Shown here piece by piece: positions 51,371 through 60,265 of a DNA stretch of 64,000 nt. Both the position numbers and the translations under genes were made by a program. Source of the DNA: Candidatus Planktophila sp. (GTDB lineage Bacteria; Actinomycetota; Actinomycetes; Nanopelagicales; Nanopelagicaceae); the NCBI GenBank assembly GCA_003569185.1, contig BGOJ01000002.1:62001-126000 (forward strand), written 5' to 3'. Below the pieces are notes generated by a model, which saw only the letters and a list, made by a program, of their open reading frames with translations, searched no databases and had not been told where the DNA came from. Numbering within the stretch: position 1 is the first letter of the stretch; every line of letters starts with the position of its first letter.

Positions 51371-52516
51371 ATGAGTTTTGATTGCATAGTTGTTGGCGCA
51401 GGGTTAGCTGGATTAAGTGCTGTGCGAGAGTTAGAAAAATCTGGAAAATCTGTATTACTTCTTGAGGCCACAGATTCTGTAGGCGGCCGAGTTAAAAGTG
51501 ATTACATTGATGGATTTATCTGTGATCGTGGCTTTCAAGTAATCAATCCAAAATACCCAGAGGTTGCAAGAAGCGGAGTTCTAAAAAGTTTAGATTTTAA
51601 ATATATTTCAGGTCAAATTAGATTGGCTGATTATCAAAGAAAAGTTGGATATTCATTTGCCACATTTTCTTCCAGATTCGGCTCAGTTGGTGAGAAGTTA
51701 AACCTGCTTGGCTTTGTTGCTAATCCAAGGGTGAGTAATTTAAAAAGTTTTGGTGATTACACCACCTCATTTCCAACACTGTATGAGCGGGTCTTAAAAC
51801 CGTTTTTGACTGGTGTATTTCTAAGTGATCCAAAAAATATTGGCGCAGATGTTGCGCAGGAGATTTTGCGCAGTTTTGTTAAATCTCTACCTGGCATACC
51901 TGCTGGGGGAGTTGGCCAGTTCTCCCAGGCCTTGGCAGCACGGGTTGCGAACCTGAAATTAAATGAGCGGGTTGAGTTGGTGACTAAGGGAAAAGTTGTA
52001 ACAACTTCTGGGCAGTACAGCGCTAGGTTCATAATTGTCGCCACCGATCCAACTATTGCCGCACAATTAGTTACAGGAATCTCTCTTCCAAAAATGTTTG
52101 AATCAACCACCGCATACTTTGCTACCTCTGAGCTACCGATGGATGGGAAAAATCTAGTCATCTCTTCAAACTCAAAGTTAGTAAATTCAATTGTAATTAG
52201 TCAGGTGTCGGCAAAATATGCTCCAGCAGGTCAGCACTTAATTAGTGCAACATCACTCTCGCCAATAACTGAGAGTGTGTTTAGGAAAGATCTAGCTGCT
52301 ATTTGGCAGATGAATACTCAGCAATGGCAGTATGTTGCTAATTATGAGATCAAACAGTCACTACCAGCACATTTGCCAGGACAGAGTAAATCTAAAAATC
52401 CATTTGTAGCAGATGGTATTTATGTCGCCGGTGATCATATGGCAACACCATCCCAACAAGGTGCGATGAAAAGTGGTTATTTAGCTGCGAAGGCGATTAA
52501 TCAACTAATGCAGTAA
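51371..52516 (+). CDS. FAD-dependent amine oxidase/protoporphyrinogen oxidase-like oxidoreductase
   Basis: CIVVGAGLAGLSAVRELEKSGKSVLLLEATDSVGGRVKSD; C-terminal YVAGDHMATPSQQGAMKSG. Confidence 0.85.
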   Translation: MSFDCIVVGAGLAGLSAVRELEKSGKSVLLLEATDSVGGRVKSDYIDGFICDRGFQVINPKYPEVARSGVLKSLDFKYISGQIRLADYQRKVGYSFATFSSRFGSVGEKLNLLGFVANPRVSNLKSFGDYTTSFPTLYERVLKPFLTGVFLSDPKNIGADVAQEILRSFVKSLPGIPAGGVGQFSQALAARVANLKLNERVELVTKGKVVTTSGQYSARFIIVATDPTIAAQLVTGISLPKMFESTTAYFATSELPMDGKNLVISSNSKLVNSIVISQVSAKYAPAGQHLISATSLSPITESVFRKDLAAIWQMNTQQWQYVANYEIKQSLPAHLPGQSKSKNPFVADGIYVAGDHMATPSQQGAMKSGYLAAKAINQLMQ

Positions 52517-53384
52517 GTGCTGCAAGCAGATGTGGGTAATCAAACTCAAAGTTATTGTCCATTAATACTTTAGGAATAACTTTTTTAGATCCAAGTACCT
52601 CGGTTGAAAATCCACCAAGAGCTGCTCTGATTGCAAATGCTGGCGCTGGAAAAAATGCTGGTCGCTTTAATGCCCGGGCTAATGCGGCGGTGAACTCTTG
52701 ATTAGTGACTGGATTTGGCGCAGTTAGATTGACTGCTCCTTCAATTTTTGAGTTCATTAGGAAGGTCATTGCTCGAATTTGGTCATGCAGGGTTATCCAG
52801 GACCACCATTGTTTGCCAGAGCCTAACTTTCCACCTAAACCAAATTTAAATATTGGCATCATTCTTCCAAGGGCGCCACCAGTTGGATCAAGGACTAAAC
52901 CAGTTCTTAGCTTTACAGTTCTAACACTAGGCGCCAGGTTTGCAACTGCCTCCCACTCGCGGCAAACAATTGAGAGAAAATCCTCGCCGCCTCGATCTGT
53001 CTCCACCACAGCACGATTTCCAGTTTCTCCGTAGTAGCCAATTGCGCTAGCTGAAATGAATACCTCTGGTTGTAATTGTTCACAGGCATTAGCAATTGTG
53101 GTTGTTCCAAGTAATCGAGAATTTAGAATTTCAGAGCGAAATGCAGCAGACCATCTCTTGTCGCCAACACCAGCTCCTGCTAAATGAAATACCGCATCAA
53201 TTCCCTCTAGTGGTTTTAAATCGATCTCACCTTTAACAGGATTCCAGGTAACCTCATCAGATAATCGAGTTGGCCTTCTAACTAACTTTAAAACTTGATG
53301 GCCATCACTTTTTAGTTGCGCACAAAGTGCACTACCAATTAAGCCAGATGCACCAGTAACTGCTATTTTTTTAGAACGTGGCAA
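52497..53384 (-). CDS. TIGR01777-family NAD-dependent epimerase/dehydratase
   Basis: IAVTGASGLIGSALCAQLKSDGHQVLKLVRR, SASAIGYYG, RTGLVLDPTGGALG. Confidence 0.9.
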   Translation of the reverse strand: MPRSKKIAVTGASGLIGSALCAQLKSDGHQVLKLVRRPTRLSDEVTWNPVKGEIDLKPLEGIDAVFHLAGAGVGDKRWSAAFRSEILNSRLLGTTTIANACEQLQPEVFISASAIGYYGETGNRAVVETDRGGEDFLSIVCREWEAVANLAPSVRTVKLRTGLVLDPTGGALGRMMPIFKFGLGGKLGSGKQWWSWITLHDQIRAMTFLMNSKIEGAVNLTAPNPVTNQEFTAALARALKRPAFFPAPAFAIRAALGGFSTEVLGSKKVIPKVLMDNNFEFDYPHLLAALTALVD

Positions 53385-53385
53385 A

Positions 53386-55088
53386 TTACAAACCTAGATC
53401 AGATTCGAAACGGCCTTCTTCAAGTCTTTCTTTTAATGTAACTAAGAACCGTGCAGCATCTGCGCCATCGACGACTCGATGATCGTAGGAGAGTGCAAGA
53501 TAAACCATTGATCTAATCGCAATAGTTTCACCGCCATCAGCACCTTTAACAACCATTGGACGCTTAACAACCGCACCTAAACCAAGAATTGCTACCTGTG
53601 GTTGATTAATGATTGGGGTATCAAAAAGAGCACCACGAGATCCTGTATTTGTAATGGTGAAAGTTCCACCACCTAATTCATCTGGAGTAATTTTGTTTTC
53701 TCGAGTTCTAGCTGCCACATCTGAAATCTTGCGTGCAACACCGCCCATATTTAAATCACCTGCATCTTTTACAACCGGCACCAGTAATCCGCGGTCAGTA
53801 TCAACAGCAATTCCAAGATGCTCAGAGCCGTGATAGGTAATTTGATCACCCTCAACGGAGGAGTTTAGAACTGGGTGTTGCTTTAATGCCTCACATACTG
53901 CCACTGCAAAAAATGGCAGGAAGGTTAACTTCACACCCTCTCTTGATTCAAAAGAGGCCTTAGCAGCATTTCTTAATCGATCAATTTTTGTAACATCTAC
54001 TTCAACTACAGTAGTTAACTGCGCAGAGATTTTAAGTGACTCAACCATTCGATCTGCAATAACTTTTCTAAGTCTGGACATACTCACAGTTGTGCCACGA
54101 AGTGGTGAAACCGCAAGCGGTCCACGTGGAGCGGCAGCAGTTGAAGCCATCACAGTTGCAGTTGGTGTTGCAGCAGCGCGTGGTGTTGCTGCCAAAATAT
54201 CTTCTTTACGAATTCTTCCGCCGACACCGGTTCCTTTAATTGTTGCCAGATTTACACCAGCCTCTGCCGCTAACTTTCGAACAATAGGAGTTACATACGC
54301 ATCATCTGCGCGAGATGAGCTAATCGGCGCAGCTGCAACTGGAGCAGGAGCAATAACTGGCGCTGGCATAACAGCAGGTGCAACAGGTGCAGGCGTTGGT
54401 ATTGGAGTTGGCGCAGGTGTTGCAACAGGTGCTACAGGAGTTGGTTTAGTAGCAGGTGCGGTTGAGCCGGAGACTCCAATTGATGCTAAGCGAGCACCAA
54501 CTGCAACAGTGGAGTCAACTGGAACATCAATACTTAATACGGTGCCAGATACTGGAGATGGAATTTCGGTATCAACTTTATCTGTTGAAACTTCCAGTAA
54601 TGCCTCATCAGCAGCTACAGCATCGCCAACCTTCTTCAACCATCTTGTAACAGTTCCTTCAGTTACAGATTCACCTAATGCTGGCATTGAAACAATTGTG
54701 GCACCGCTACTTGCTGGCGCAGGTGTTGGTTTGAAACTTGAACAGGTGCAACTGGAGTTGGAGCAGGAGTTGCTACTGGCGCAGCAACTGGTGCAGGGGT
54801 CGGTGTAGCAATTGGTGCAGGAGTTTGTGCTGCAGGCTTAGCAGCAGAACCAGATTCAGCAATTACAGCAAGCTCTGCGCCAACTGCAACTGTGGAATCA
54901 ACTTGCACAACAATTTTTTGTAATACGCCGGCAACTGGGGATGGAATTTCAGTATCGACTTTATCTGTTGAAACCTCTAGTAATGGCTCATCTACAGCAA
55001 TTGAATCGCCTTCTTTTTTAAGCCAACGTGTAACAGTTCCTTCAGTTACAGATTCGCCAAGTGCTGGCATGGTTACTGAAAATGTCAT
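53386..55088 (-). CDS. sucB: 2-oxoacid dehydrogenase E2 (dihydrolipoamide succinyltransferase) with two lipoyl domains; frameshift in linker
   Basis: Two [19 protein letters not shown]...[14 protein letters not shown] lipoyl domains; C-terminal [20 protein letters not shown]. ORFs 54675-55088 and 53386-54687 join if one A is restored at about 54732. Confidence 0.9.
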
Positions 55089-55122
55089 TTATCTTTCAAC
55101 CTTTCTATTAACCATGTTCAAA

Positions 55123-56490
55123 TTATCCGTGAGCATGCAATGGCTTACCGGCCAGGGCTAAGTGTGCCTCACCCATTGCCTCAGACAAGGTTGGATGGGC
55201 ATGAATGTGTTGGGCAACATCGGCAGCATCTGCTTCCCAGTTATAGATCAACTGAGCCTCAGCTAGTAACTCACCTACGCGAGAGCCCACCATGTGAATA
55301 CCTAATACCGGACCATTCTTCTTGGCTACCAATTTAACTGAACCAGCAGTTTTTAGAATATTAGCTTTACCATTTCCAGCTAAATCATAATTTAACTCAA
55401 CTACATCATTTCCAGCAGCTTTTGCTGCAGCAGTAGTTAATCCAACGGAAGCAACTTCAGGCTCTGAGTAGGTAACTCGTGGAACGCCATCGTAATTAAT
55501 TGCTCGTGGATTTAACCCTGCAATTTCCTCTGCCACCATAATTCCCTCTGCAAATCCGACATGAGCTAATTGCAATGTTGGAATCAAATCTCCAACTGCC
55601 CAAATACCAGCCACATTGGTGCGACATTTGTTATCGACGAGCACATAACCACGATCCATCTTGATGCCAGCCTCTTCATAGCCAAGACCTGCTGATACTG
55701 GTCCACGACCGACAGCAACAAGAAGTATTTCAGCTGAGAATTCTTTGCCATCTTCTAAGGTGATCTTTACATCTTTCTTGCCGCGCTCAGCAGATTTGAA
55801 TTTAACTCCAAGTTCAAAATTAATTCCACGTTTACGGAAGGCTCGCTCTAATTGCTTGCTAGAAGATTCATCCTCTAATGCCACTAAGTGGTTAAGTCCT
55901 TCAATGATTGTTACCTCGGCGCCAAATGATTTCCATACTGATGCAAACTCACATCCAATTACTCCACCGCCAAGGACTATTACAGATTTTGGAACGTAAT
56001 CAAGTTTGATTGCTTGTTCACTGGTAATGATTTGCTTGCCATCAATTTCAAGTCCAGGAAGAGTTTTTGGATAAGAACCAGTTGCCAGAATTACATTCTT
56101 GCCAGTGTATTTTGTGCCATTGGCTTCAACTGTGTTGTTTGAAACTAACTTTCCACTACCTTGGACATAGGTAACATTTCTAGATTTAACTAATCCCTCT
56201 AAACCTTTGTGAAGCTTTGCAATCACACCATCTTTATAGGTGTTAACCGCTGCCATATCCATAGAGTGAAAATCAGCTTTAACGCCAAAATCTGCTGCAT
56301 GTCTGGTGCTATCTGCAATCTCACCGGCGTGAAGGAGAGCCTTAGTTGGGATGCAACCTTTATGTAGACAGGTGCCGCCTAGTTTTTCTTTTTCGATTAA
56401 AACTACTTTTTGACCTAACTGGGATGCACGAAGTGCTGCTGCATAACCACCACTACCGCCACCGAGAATTACTAGATCAAAATCGGCCAT
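55123..56490 (-). CDS. lpdA: Dihydrolipoyl dehydrogenase
   Basis: GGGSGGYAAALRASQLG, GGTCLHKGCIPTKALLH, HAHPTLSEAMGEA. Confidence 0.95.
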   Translation of the reverse strand: MADFDLVILGGGSGGYAAALRASQLGQKVVLIEKEKLGGTCLHKGCIPTKALLHAGEIADSTRHAADFGVKADFHSMDMAAVNTYKDGVIAKLHKGLEGLVKSRNVTYVQGSGKLVSNNTVEANGTKYTGKNVILATGSYPKTLPGLEIDGKQIITSEQAIKLDYVPKSVIVLGGGVIGCEFASVWKSFGAEVTIIEGLNHLVALEDESSSKQLERAFRKRGINFELGVKFKSAERGKKDVKITLEDGKEFSAEILLVAVGRGPVSAGLGYEEAGIKMDRGYVLVDNKCRTNVAGIWAVGDLIPTLQLAHVGFAEGIMVAEEIAGLNPRAINYDGVPRVTYSEPEVASVGLTTAAAKAAGNDVVELNYDLAGNGKANILKTAGSVKLVAKKNGPVLGIHMVGSRVGELLAEAQLIYNWEADAADVAQHIHAHPTLSEAMGEAHLALAGKPLHAHG

Positions 56491-56544
56491 GAGGTAATCC
56501 TGCCACGAATCGTTGCCCTTGATAAACCAATGAAAATATCGACA

Positions 56545-58029
56545 CTATGACTGTGAGGAAGCCAACTCAGCTAATTGCACAAGTGAGCGCAAAGCGATTC
56601 CGGTGCCACCAACTGGTGTATAGCCATGTGCAGTTTTTTCGTTGTAGGCAGGACCAGCAATATCCAAGTGCAACCATGGTGTTTGCGGATCAATAAACTC
56701 TTTTAGGAATATTCCAGCAACTAACATGCCACCCATTCGATCACCAATATTTGCAAGATCTGCAACTGGTGAATCAAGGGAAGCGCGAAGTTCAACAGGA
56801 AGTGGCATTGGCCAAAAAGATTCACCTGCAATTTCAGCAGCCTTTAAAAACTGATTACTAAACTCATCATTATTTGTCATAACTGCAGAGGTTCGTGTAC
56901 CAAGAGCAACTACTTGTGCGCCTGTTAATGTTGCAACATCAATAATTCCATCTAAGCCACCAGCCTTCTTGCCCACCTCAGCAGCTTTAACAAGCGCATC
57001 TGCTAAAACCAATCGACCTTCAGCATCTGGATTTAAAACCTCAACAGTTTTTCCGCCGTAAATTGTTATGACATCACTAGGTCTGGTGGCGTTATCGCTC
57101 ACCATATTTTCAGCAAGTGGCGCCCAGCCATCAATTGCAATCGGCAATTTAAGTTGTGCGATGGCAAAGACTGCTGCGACCACCGCAGCCGCCCCCGACA
57201 TATCTGACTTCATCGCCTCCATGCCATTTGCAGGTTTTAGCGCAAGGCCACCAGTATCAAAGGTGATGCCTTTGCCAACAAATGCATATCGCTTTTTGGC
57301 TTTAGCCGGTGAATACGAAACATGCAGTAACCGTGGTGGGTTTGCCGAACCTTGACCTACACCAATGATTCCGCCATAGCCACTTTTTTTAAGAGTAGCA
57401 TCATTAAAAATTTCAGCCTTAACGCCGTACTTCGTAGATAGTTTTTTAAGCTGTTGCGAGAAAGAATCTGGCGTTAAATGACTTGGTGGCGTATTAATCA
57501 AATCTCTCACTAAATAAGTTTGTTCAGCAATTATTTCAGCACGTTTTGCAGCTACTTTAGCTTGGGCGGTATCGGCAAATTTAGAGATCACACTTACCTG
57601 TGAAAGCGGCTCTTTTTGATCTTGCTTACTGCTACCTAGAAATTCTGTGAAGGTATAGGCGCCAAGTGCAGCACCCTCTGCAATAGCTGCTAGTTCGACA
57701 ACTGATTTATGGGGTAGTGCAAAGGTTGCACTCTTATTACCATTTAGATCTCGGGCGGCTGCCCCTGCTGCACGTCTTAAATTCTCAGGATCAAATGCGG
57801 ATTTAATATCACCTAAACCGGTGAAGACCACTAGTTTTGTATTTTTGCCAGGTAACTTAATAACTTCATCTGCTTTGCCAGTTGCACCCATGGCATTTAA
57901 TGTTGCAAGAAGTGAGGCACTATCAATTTGGGAAGCGCCAGATTCAATCTGTAACTTCTTATTGGAGGTAGCAAGACCAACAACTAAAACTTCACTATCT
58001 ACTTTAGAAGTTAATTTCACCTTGGCCAT
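56545..58029 (-). CDS. pepA: Leucyl aminopeptidase (M17)
   Basis: VGKGITFDTGGLALKPANGMEAMKSDMSGAAAV, NPDAEGRLVLADAL. Confidence 0.95.
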   Translation of the reverse strand: MAKVKLTSKVDSEVLVVGLATSNKKLQIESGASQIDSASLLATLNAMGATGKADEVIKLPGKNTKLVVFTGLGDIKSAFDPENLRRAAGAAARDLNGNKSATFALPHKSVVELAAIAEGAALGAYTFTEFLGSSKQDQKEPLSQVSVISKFADTAQAKVAAKRAEIIAEQTYLVRDLINTPPSHLTPDSFSQQLKKLSTKYGVKAEIFNDATLKKSGYGGIIGVGQGSANPPRLLHVSYSPAKAKKRYAFVGKGITFDTGGLALKPANGMEAMKSDMSGAAAVVAAVFAIAQLKLPIAIDGWAPLAENMVSDNATRPSDVITIYGGKTVEVLNPDAEGRLVLADALVKAAEVGKKAGGLDGIIDVATLTGAQVVALGTRTSAVMTNNDEFSNQFLKAAEIAGESFWPMPLPVELRASLDSPVADLANIGDRMGGMLVAGIFLKEFIDPQTPWLHLDIAGPAYNEKTAHGYTPVGGTGIALRSLVQLAELASSQS

Positions 58030-58158
58030 TGCACTCCTGTTTTAGCAAAATCGCAGTTTCTTATATCCGGGATAAGCCTAAAGGATTCTGATAAAAGGTG
58101 ATAATTATGGGCAGAACCAATGAGTGATTTCCATAAATAAGGCGTGTAGGTTTGGGTC

Positions 58159-59247
58159 ATGAACCAATCACCACTGGCTGATAGACATTTAGCTCTTAAT
58201 GCAAAGATGGCTGATTTTGGTGGCTGGCTGATGCCAATTGAATATCCTCAAACTGGTGCAATTGCCGAGTACACAGCAGTCCGCCAACAAGTCGGTATCT
58301 TTGATGTTTCACATTTGGGGAAAATCTCAGTAATTGGTGCGGGCAGTGTTGATTTCATAAATAAAATGGTTACAAATGATTTGACCAAAATAACTACGGG
58401 ACAAGCCCAATACACCTTGCTTTGCAATGAGGATGGCGGGGTAGTGGATGATCTAATTATTTATCGTAATTCAGATTCAGATCTATTTCTCATTCCAAAT
58501 GCCTCAAATACAACCTCTGTTTTTGAAATATTACAGAGTAATTGTCCTGCTGGTATTGAGGTAACAAATCTGCATAAAGATTTTGCTGTGCTTGCGGTGC
58601 AGGGACCAGACTCAGCTAAGGTTTTAGGTGAGGTTGGAGTAATAGCAGAGTTAGATTACATGTCATTTGTTCATGCCAAGATTGACAATTATCCAGTTAT
58701 TTTGTGCCGTACTGGATACACCGGTGAGTTTGGTTTTGAAATTATCCCGGCTTGGAAAGATGCGCAGCAGGTATGGGACAAATTAGTTTTAGCAGTTAGC
58801 CAATTCTCAGGTGCCATTTGCGGTTTAGGGGCAAGAGATCTTCTTCGTACTGAGATGGGTTATCCACTTCATGGTCATGAGTTATCTTTAACAATCACAC
58901 CTGTCGAGGCAGGTGCAGGTTGGGCAGTTGGTTGGAGTAAAGCAGAGTTTCGAGGCCGGAATGTGTTACTCAAGCAAACAGAGAGTGGTAGCAAGTTAAA
59001 GTTAAAAGCGATTATTGCAACAGATCGCGGTATTCCACGAAAAGATATGCAGGTAAAGGATTTAAAGGGGCAGATAATCGGTGTAGTAACCAGCGGAACT
59101 TTTTCGCCCGCTTTGAAAAAGGGAATTGGCTTGGCTTTGATCGATTCAAATGTCAAAAAGGATGATCAGGTTTTGATTGATATCCGGGGCAATGACTCAA
59201 CCTTTAAGGTTGTCTCTTTGCCATTTGTGCCATCTAAAGTTCGATAA
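58159..59247 (+). CDS. gcvT: Glycine cleavage system T protein
   Basis: FGGWLMPIEYP, VGIFDVSHLGKISV, RTGYTGEFGFEI, GLGARDLLRTEMGYPLHGHEL. Confidence 0.95.
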   Translation: MNQSPLADRHLALNAKMADFGGWLMPIEYPQTGAIAEYTAVRQQVGIFDVSHLGKISVIGAGSVDFINKMVTNDLTKITTGQAQYTLLCNEDGGVVDDLIIYRNSDSDLFLIPNASNTTSVFEILQSNCPAGIEVTNLHKDFAVLAVQGPDSAKVLGEVGVIAELDYMSFVHAKIDNYPVILCRTGYTGEFGFEIIPAWKDAQQVWDKLVLAVSQFSGAICGLGARDLLRTEMGYPLHGHELSLTITPVEAGAGWAVGWSKAEFRGRNVLLKQTESGSKLKLKAIIATDRGIPRKDMQVKDLKGQIIGVVTSGTFSPALKKGIGLALIDSNVKKDDQVLIDIRGNDSTFKVVSLPFVPSKVR

Positions 59248-59275
59248 AGCCAAGCCAGCTTTTAACTGACGATTT

Positions 59276-59437
59276 TTAGCAAGCACCCCATAGACGCCAG
59301 GCGTACTCAGCAATAGTCGTGCCGATGTAGAGAATTCCGATGTGAGCGGAGAGTCCCAAGATTTTTGCAAACAGTGATTTAGGGGCGGTGGTTTTCTTTA
59401 CCGACACAATCACAGGCACTTGATGGCTAGATAACAT
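59276..59437 (-). CDS. 53-aa single-TM small protein, second gene of the riboswitch cassette (absent from the ORF track)
   Basis: MLSSHQVPVIVSVKKTTAPKSLFAKILGLSAHIGILYIGTTIAEYAWRLWGAC*; starts 8 nt after the stop of the upstream gene. Confidence 0.6.
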   Translation of the reverse strand: MLSSHQVPVIVSVKKTTAPKSLFAKILGLSAHIGILYIGTTIAEYAWRLWGAC

Positions 59438-59445
59438 TATTACTC

Positions 59446-59973
59446 CTACTCAGGAAACTTAACATTACCATTATCGGCAAAAACAAAGGCGAGTGAATCA
59501 CCAGGTTTTAATGCTAACTCCGCCACACCTACCTGGGCCCATGCCCACTTAGCATTTAGATCAGCTGGATTTGGCAGTGGTTGCTTGCGCTTTTCTAAGA
59601 CCGCCCAATAGGCAAACTCAGCAGGCATATCTTTGCAACTTTCTATGTAATCCTCATGACCCTTAATACCTATCGGTTCATCAGATTTAGGAAGATTGTT
59701 TAATCTGCAAACAATTGCATCACCATATTTGTCAGTACCTTCTAATTTAAAGTTGGCACTTTTCATTAGCTCTAGCGCCGTGATTTCATTATCTGTGGCT
59801 AGACACTTCTCATATGGCTCACTATTTGGATCTAAGACACCATAATCAATTACAAGATTTACACAATTTTTTGTAGTTTGAGCTGAATAAAAGGTGATGC
59901 CACCAATTATCAGCGCTACTACTGCGATTGCAGGTATGAATTTCTTTCCTGCCATAAAGTACTTACTGAACAT
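59446..59973 (-). CDS. Membrane-anchored DUF4430/transcobalamin-C-like protein
   Basis: N-terminal TM, then CVNLVIDYG...C...TALELMKSANFKLEGTDKYGDAIVCRLNNLP...C...AYWAVLEK...WAWAQVG...LKPGDSLAFVF. Confidence 0.65.
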   Translation of the reverse strand: MFSKYFMAGKKFIPAIAVVALIIGGITFYSAQTTKNCVNLVIDYGVLDPNSEPYEKCLATDNEITALELMKSANFKLEGTDKYGDAIVCRLNNLPKSDEPIGIKGHEDYIESCKDMPAEFAYWAVLEKRKQPLPNPADLNAKWAWAQVGVAELALKPGDSLAFVFADNGNVKFPE

Positions 59974-59980
59974 GTGTTGC

Positions 59981-59995
59981 CTCTCAATTAGAGAG
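59981..59995 (-). promoter_or_regulatory. SD-overlapping hairpin upstream of 59973 start
   Basis: Minus strand CTCTC-TAATT-GAGAG(G)CAACACATG; the 3' arm is the likely Shine-Dalgarno. Confidence 0.55.
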
Positions 59996-60069
59996 TTTCA
60001 CGTAAGCGAAAAAACTCAACTAAATGAGAATTCCCGCCCCGCAATCCTCGACGGGTGGTAAAAAAATAA

Positions 60070-60157
60070 AATGTGTTGGGTAATCCGACTTGAAAAGAAA
60101 TCTTTCTCACGGTTGCGGGACAGCGTCGGATTTACACCGACTTCCCCCAGTCACATT
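60070..60157 (-). ncRNA. Cobalamin-family riboswitch aptamer
   Basis: Minus strand AATGTGACTGGGGGAAGTCGGTGTAAATCCGACGCTGTCCCGCAACCGTGAGAAAG...AAGTCGGATTACCCAACACATT; conserved CTGTCCCGCAAC core; AATGTG/CACATT closing helix. Confidence 0.9.
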
Positions 60158-60265
60158 CGTTTTGCTTTCGTTATTAAGTTGTAGGCGGATTCTGCTGGTA
60201 AAGCGGAGAATTAGCAACTCACCACGCACATTGCAAGCCATGCCCGATCTAGTTATTGTTGGAAT

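Noticed and set aside
54092-54808. 238-aa plus-strand ORF rich in Gly/Ala/Val ([20 protein letters not shown]...)
   Set aside because: Antisense to the Pro/Ala/Thr linker of sucB; low-complexity artefact of the coding strand.
53386-55088. Tandem gene duplication of sucB
   Set aside because: The repeated segment is only a lipoyl domain; E2 proteins with two lipoyl domains are normal in actinobacteria, and the split is explained by a one-base indel.
58046-58158. Glycine riboswitch upstream of gcvT
   Set aside because: The leader lacks a recognisable glycine-aptamer core, despite gcvT being a common target.
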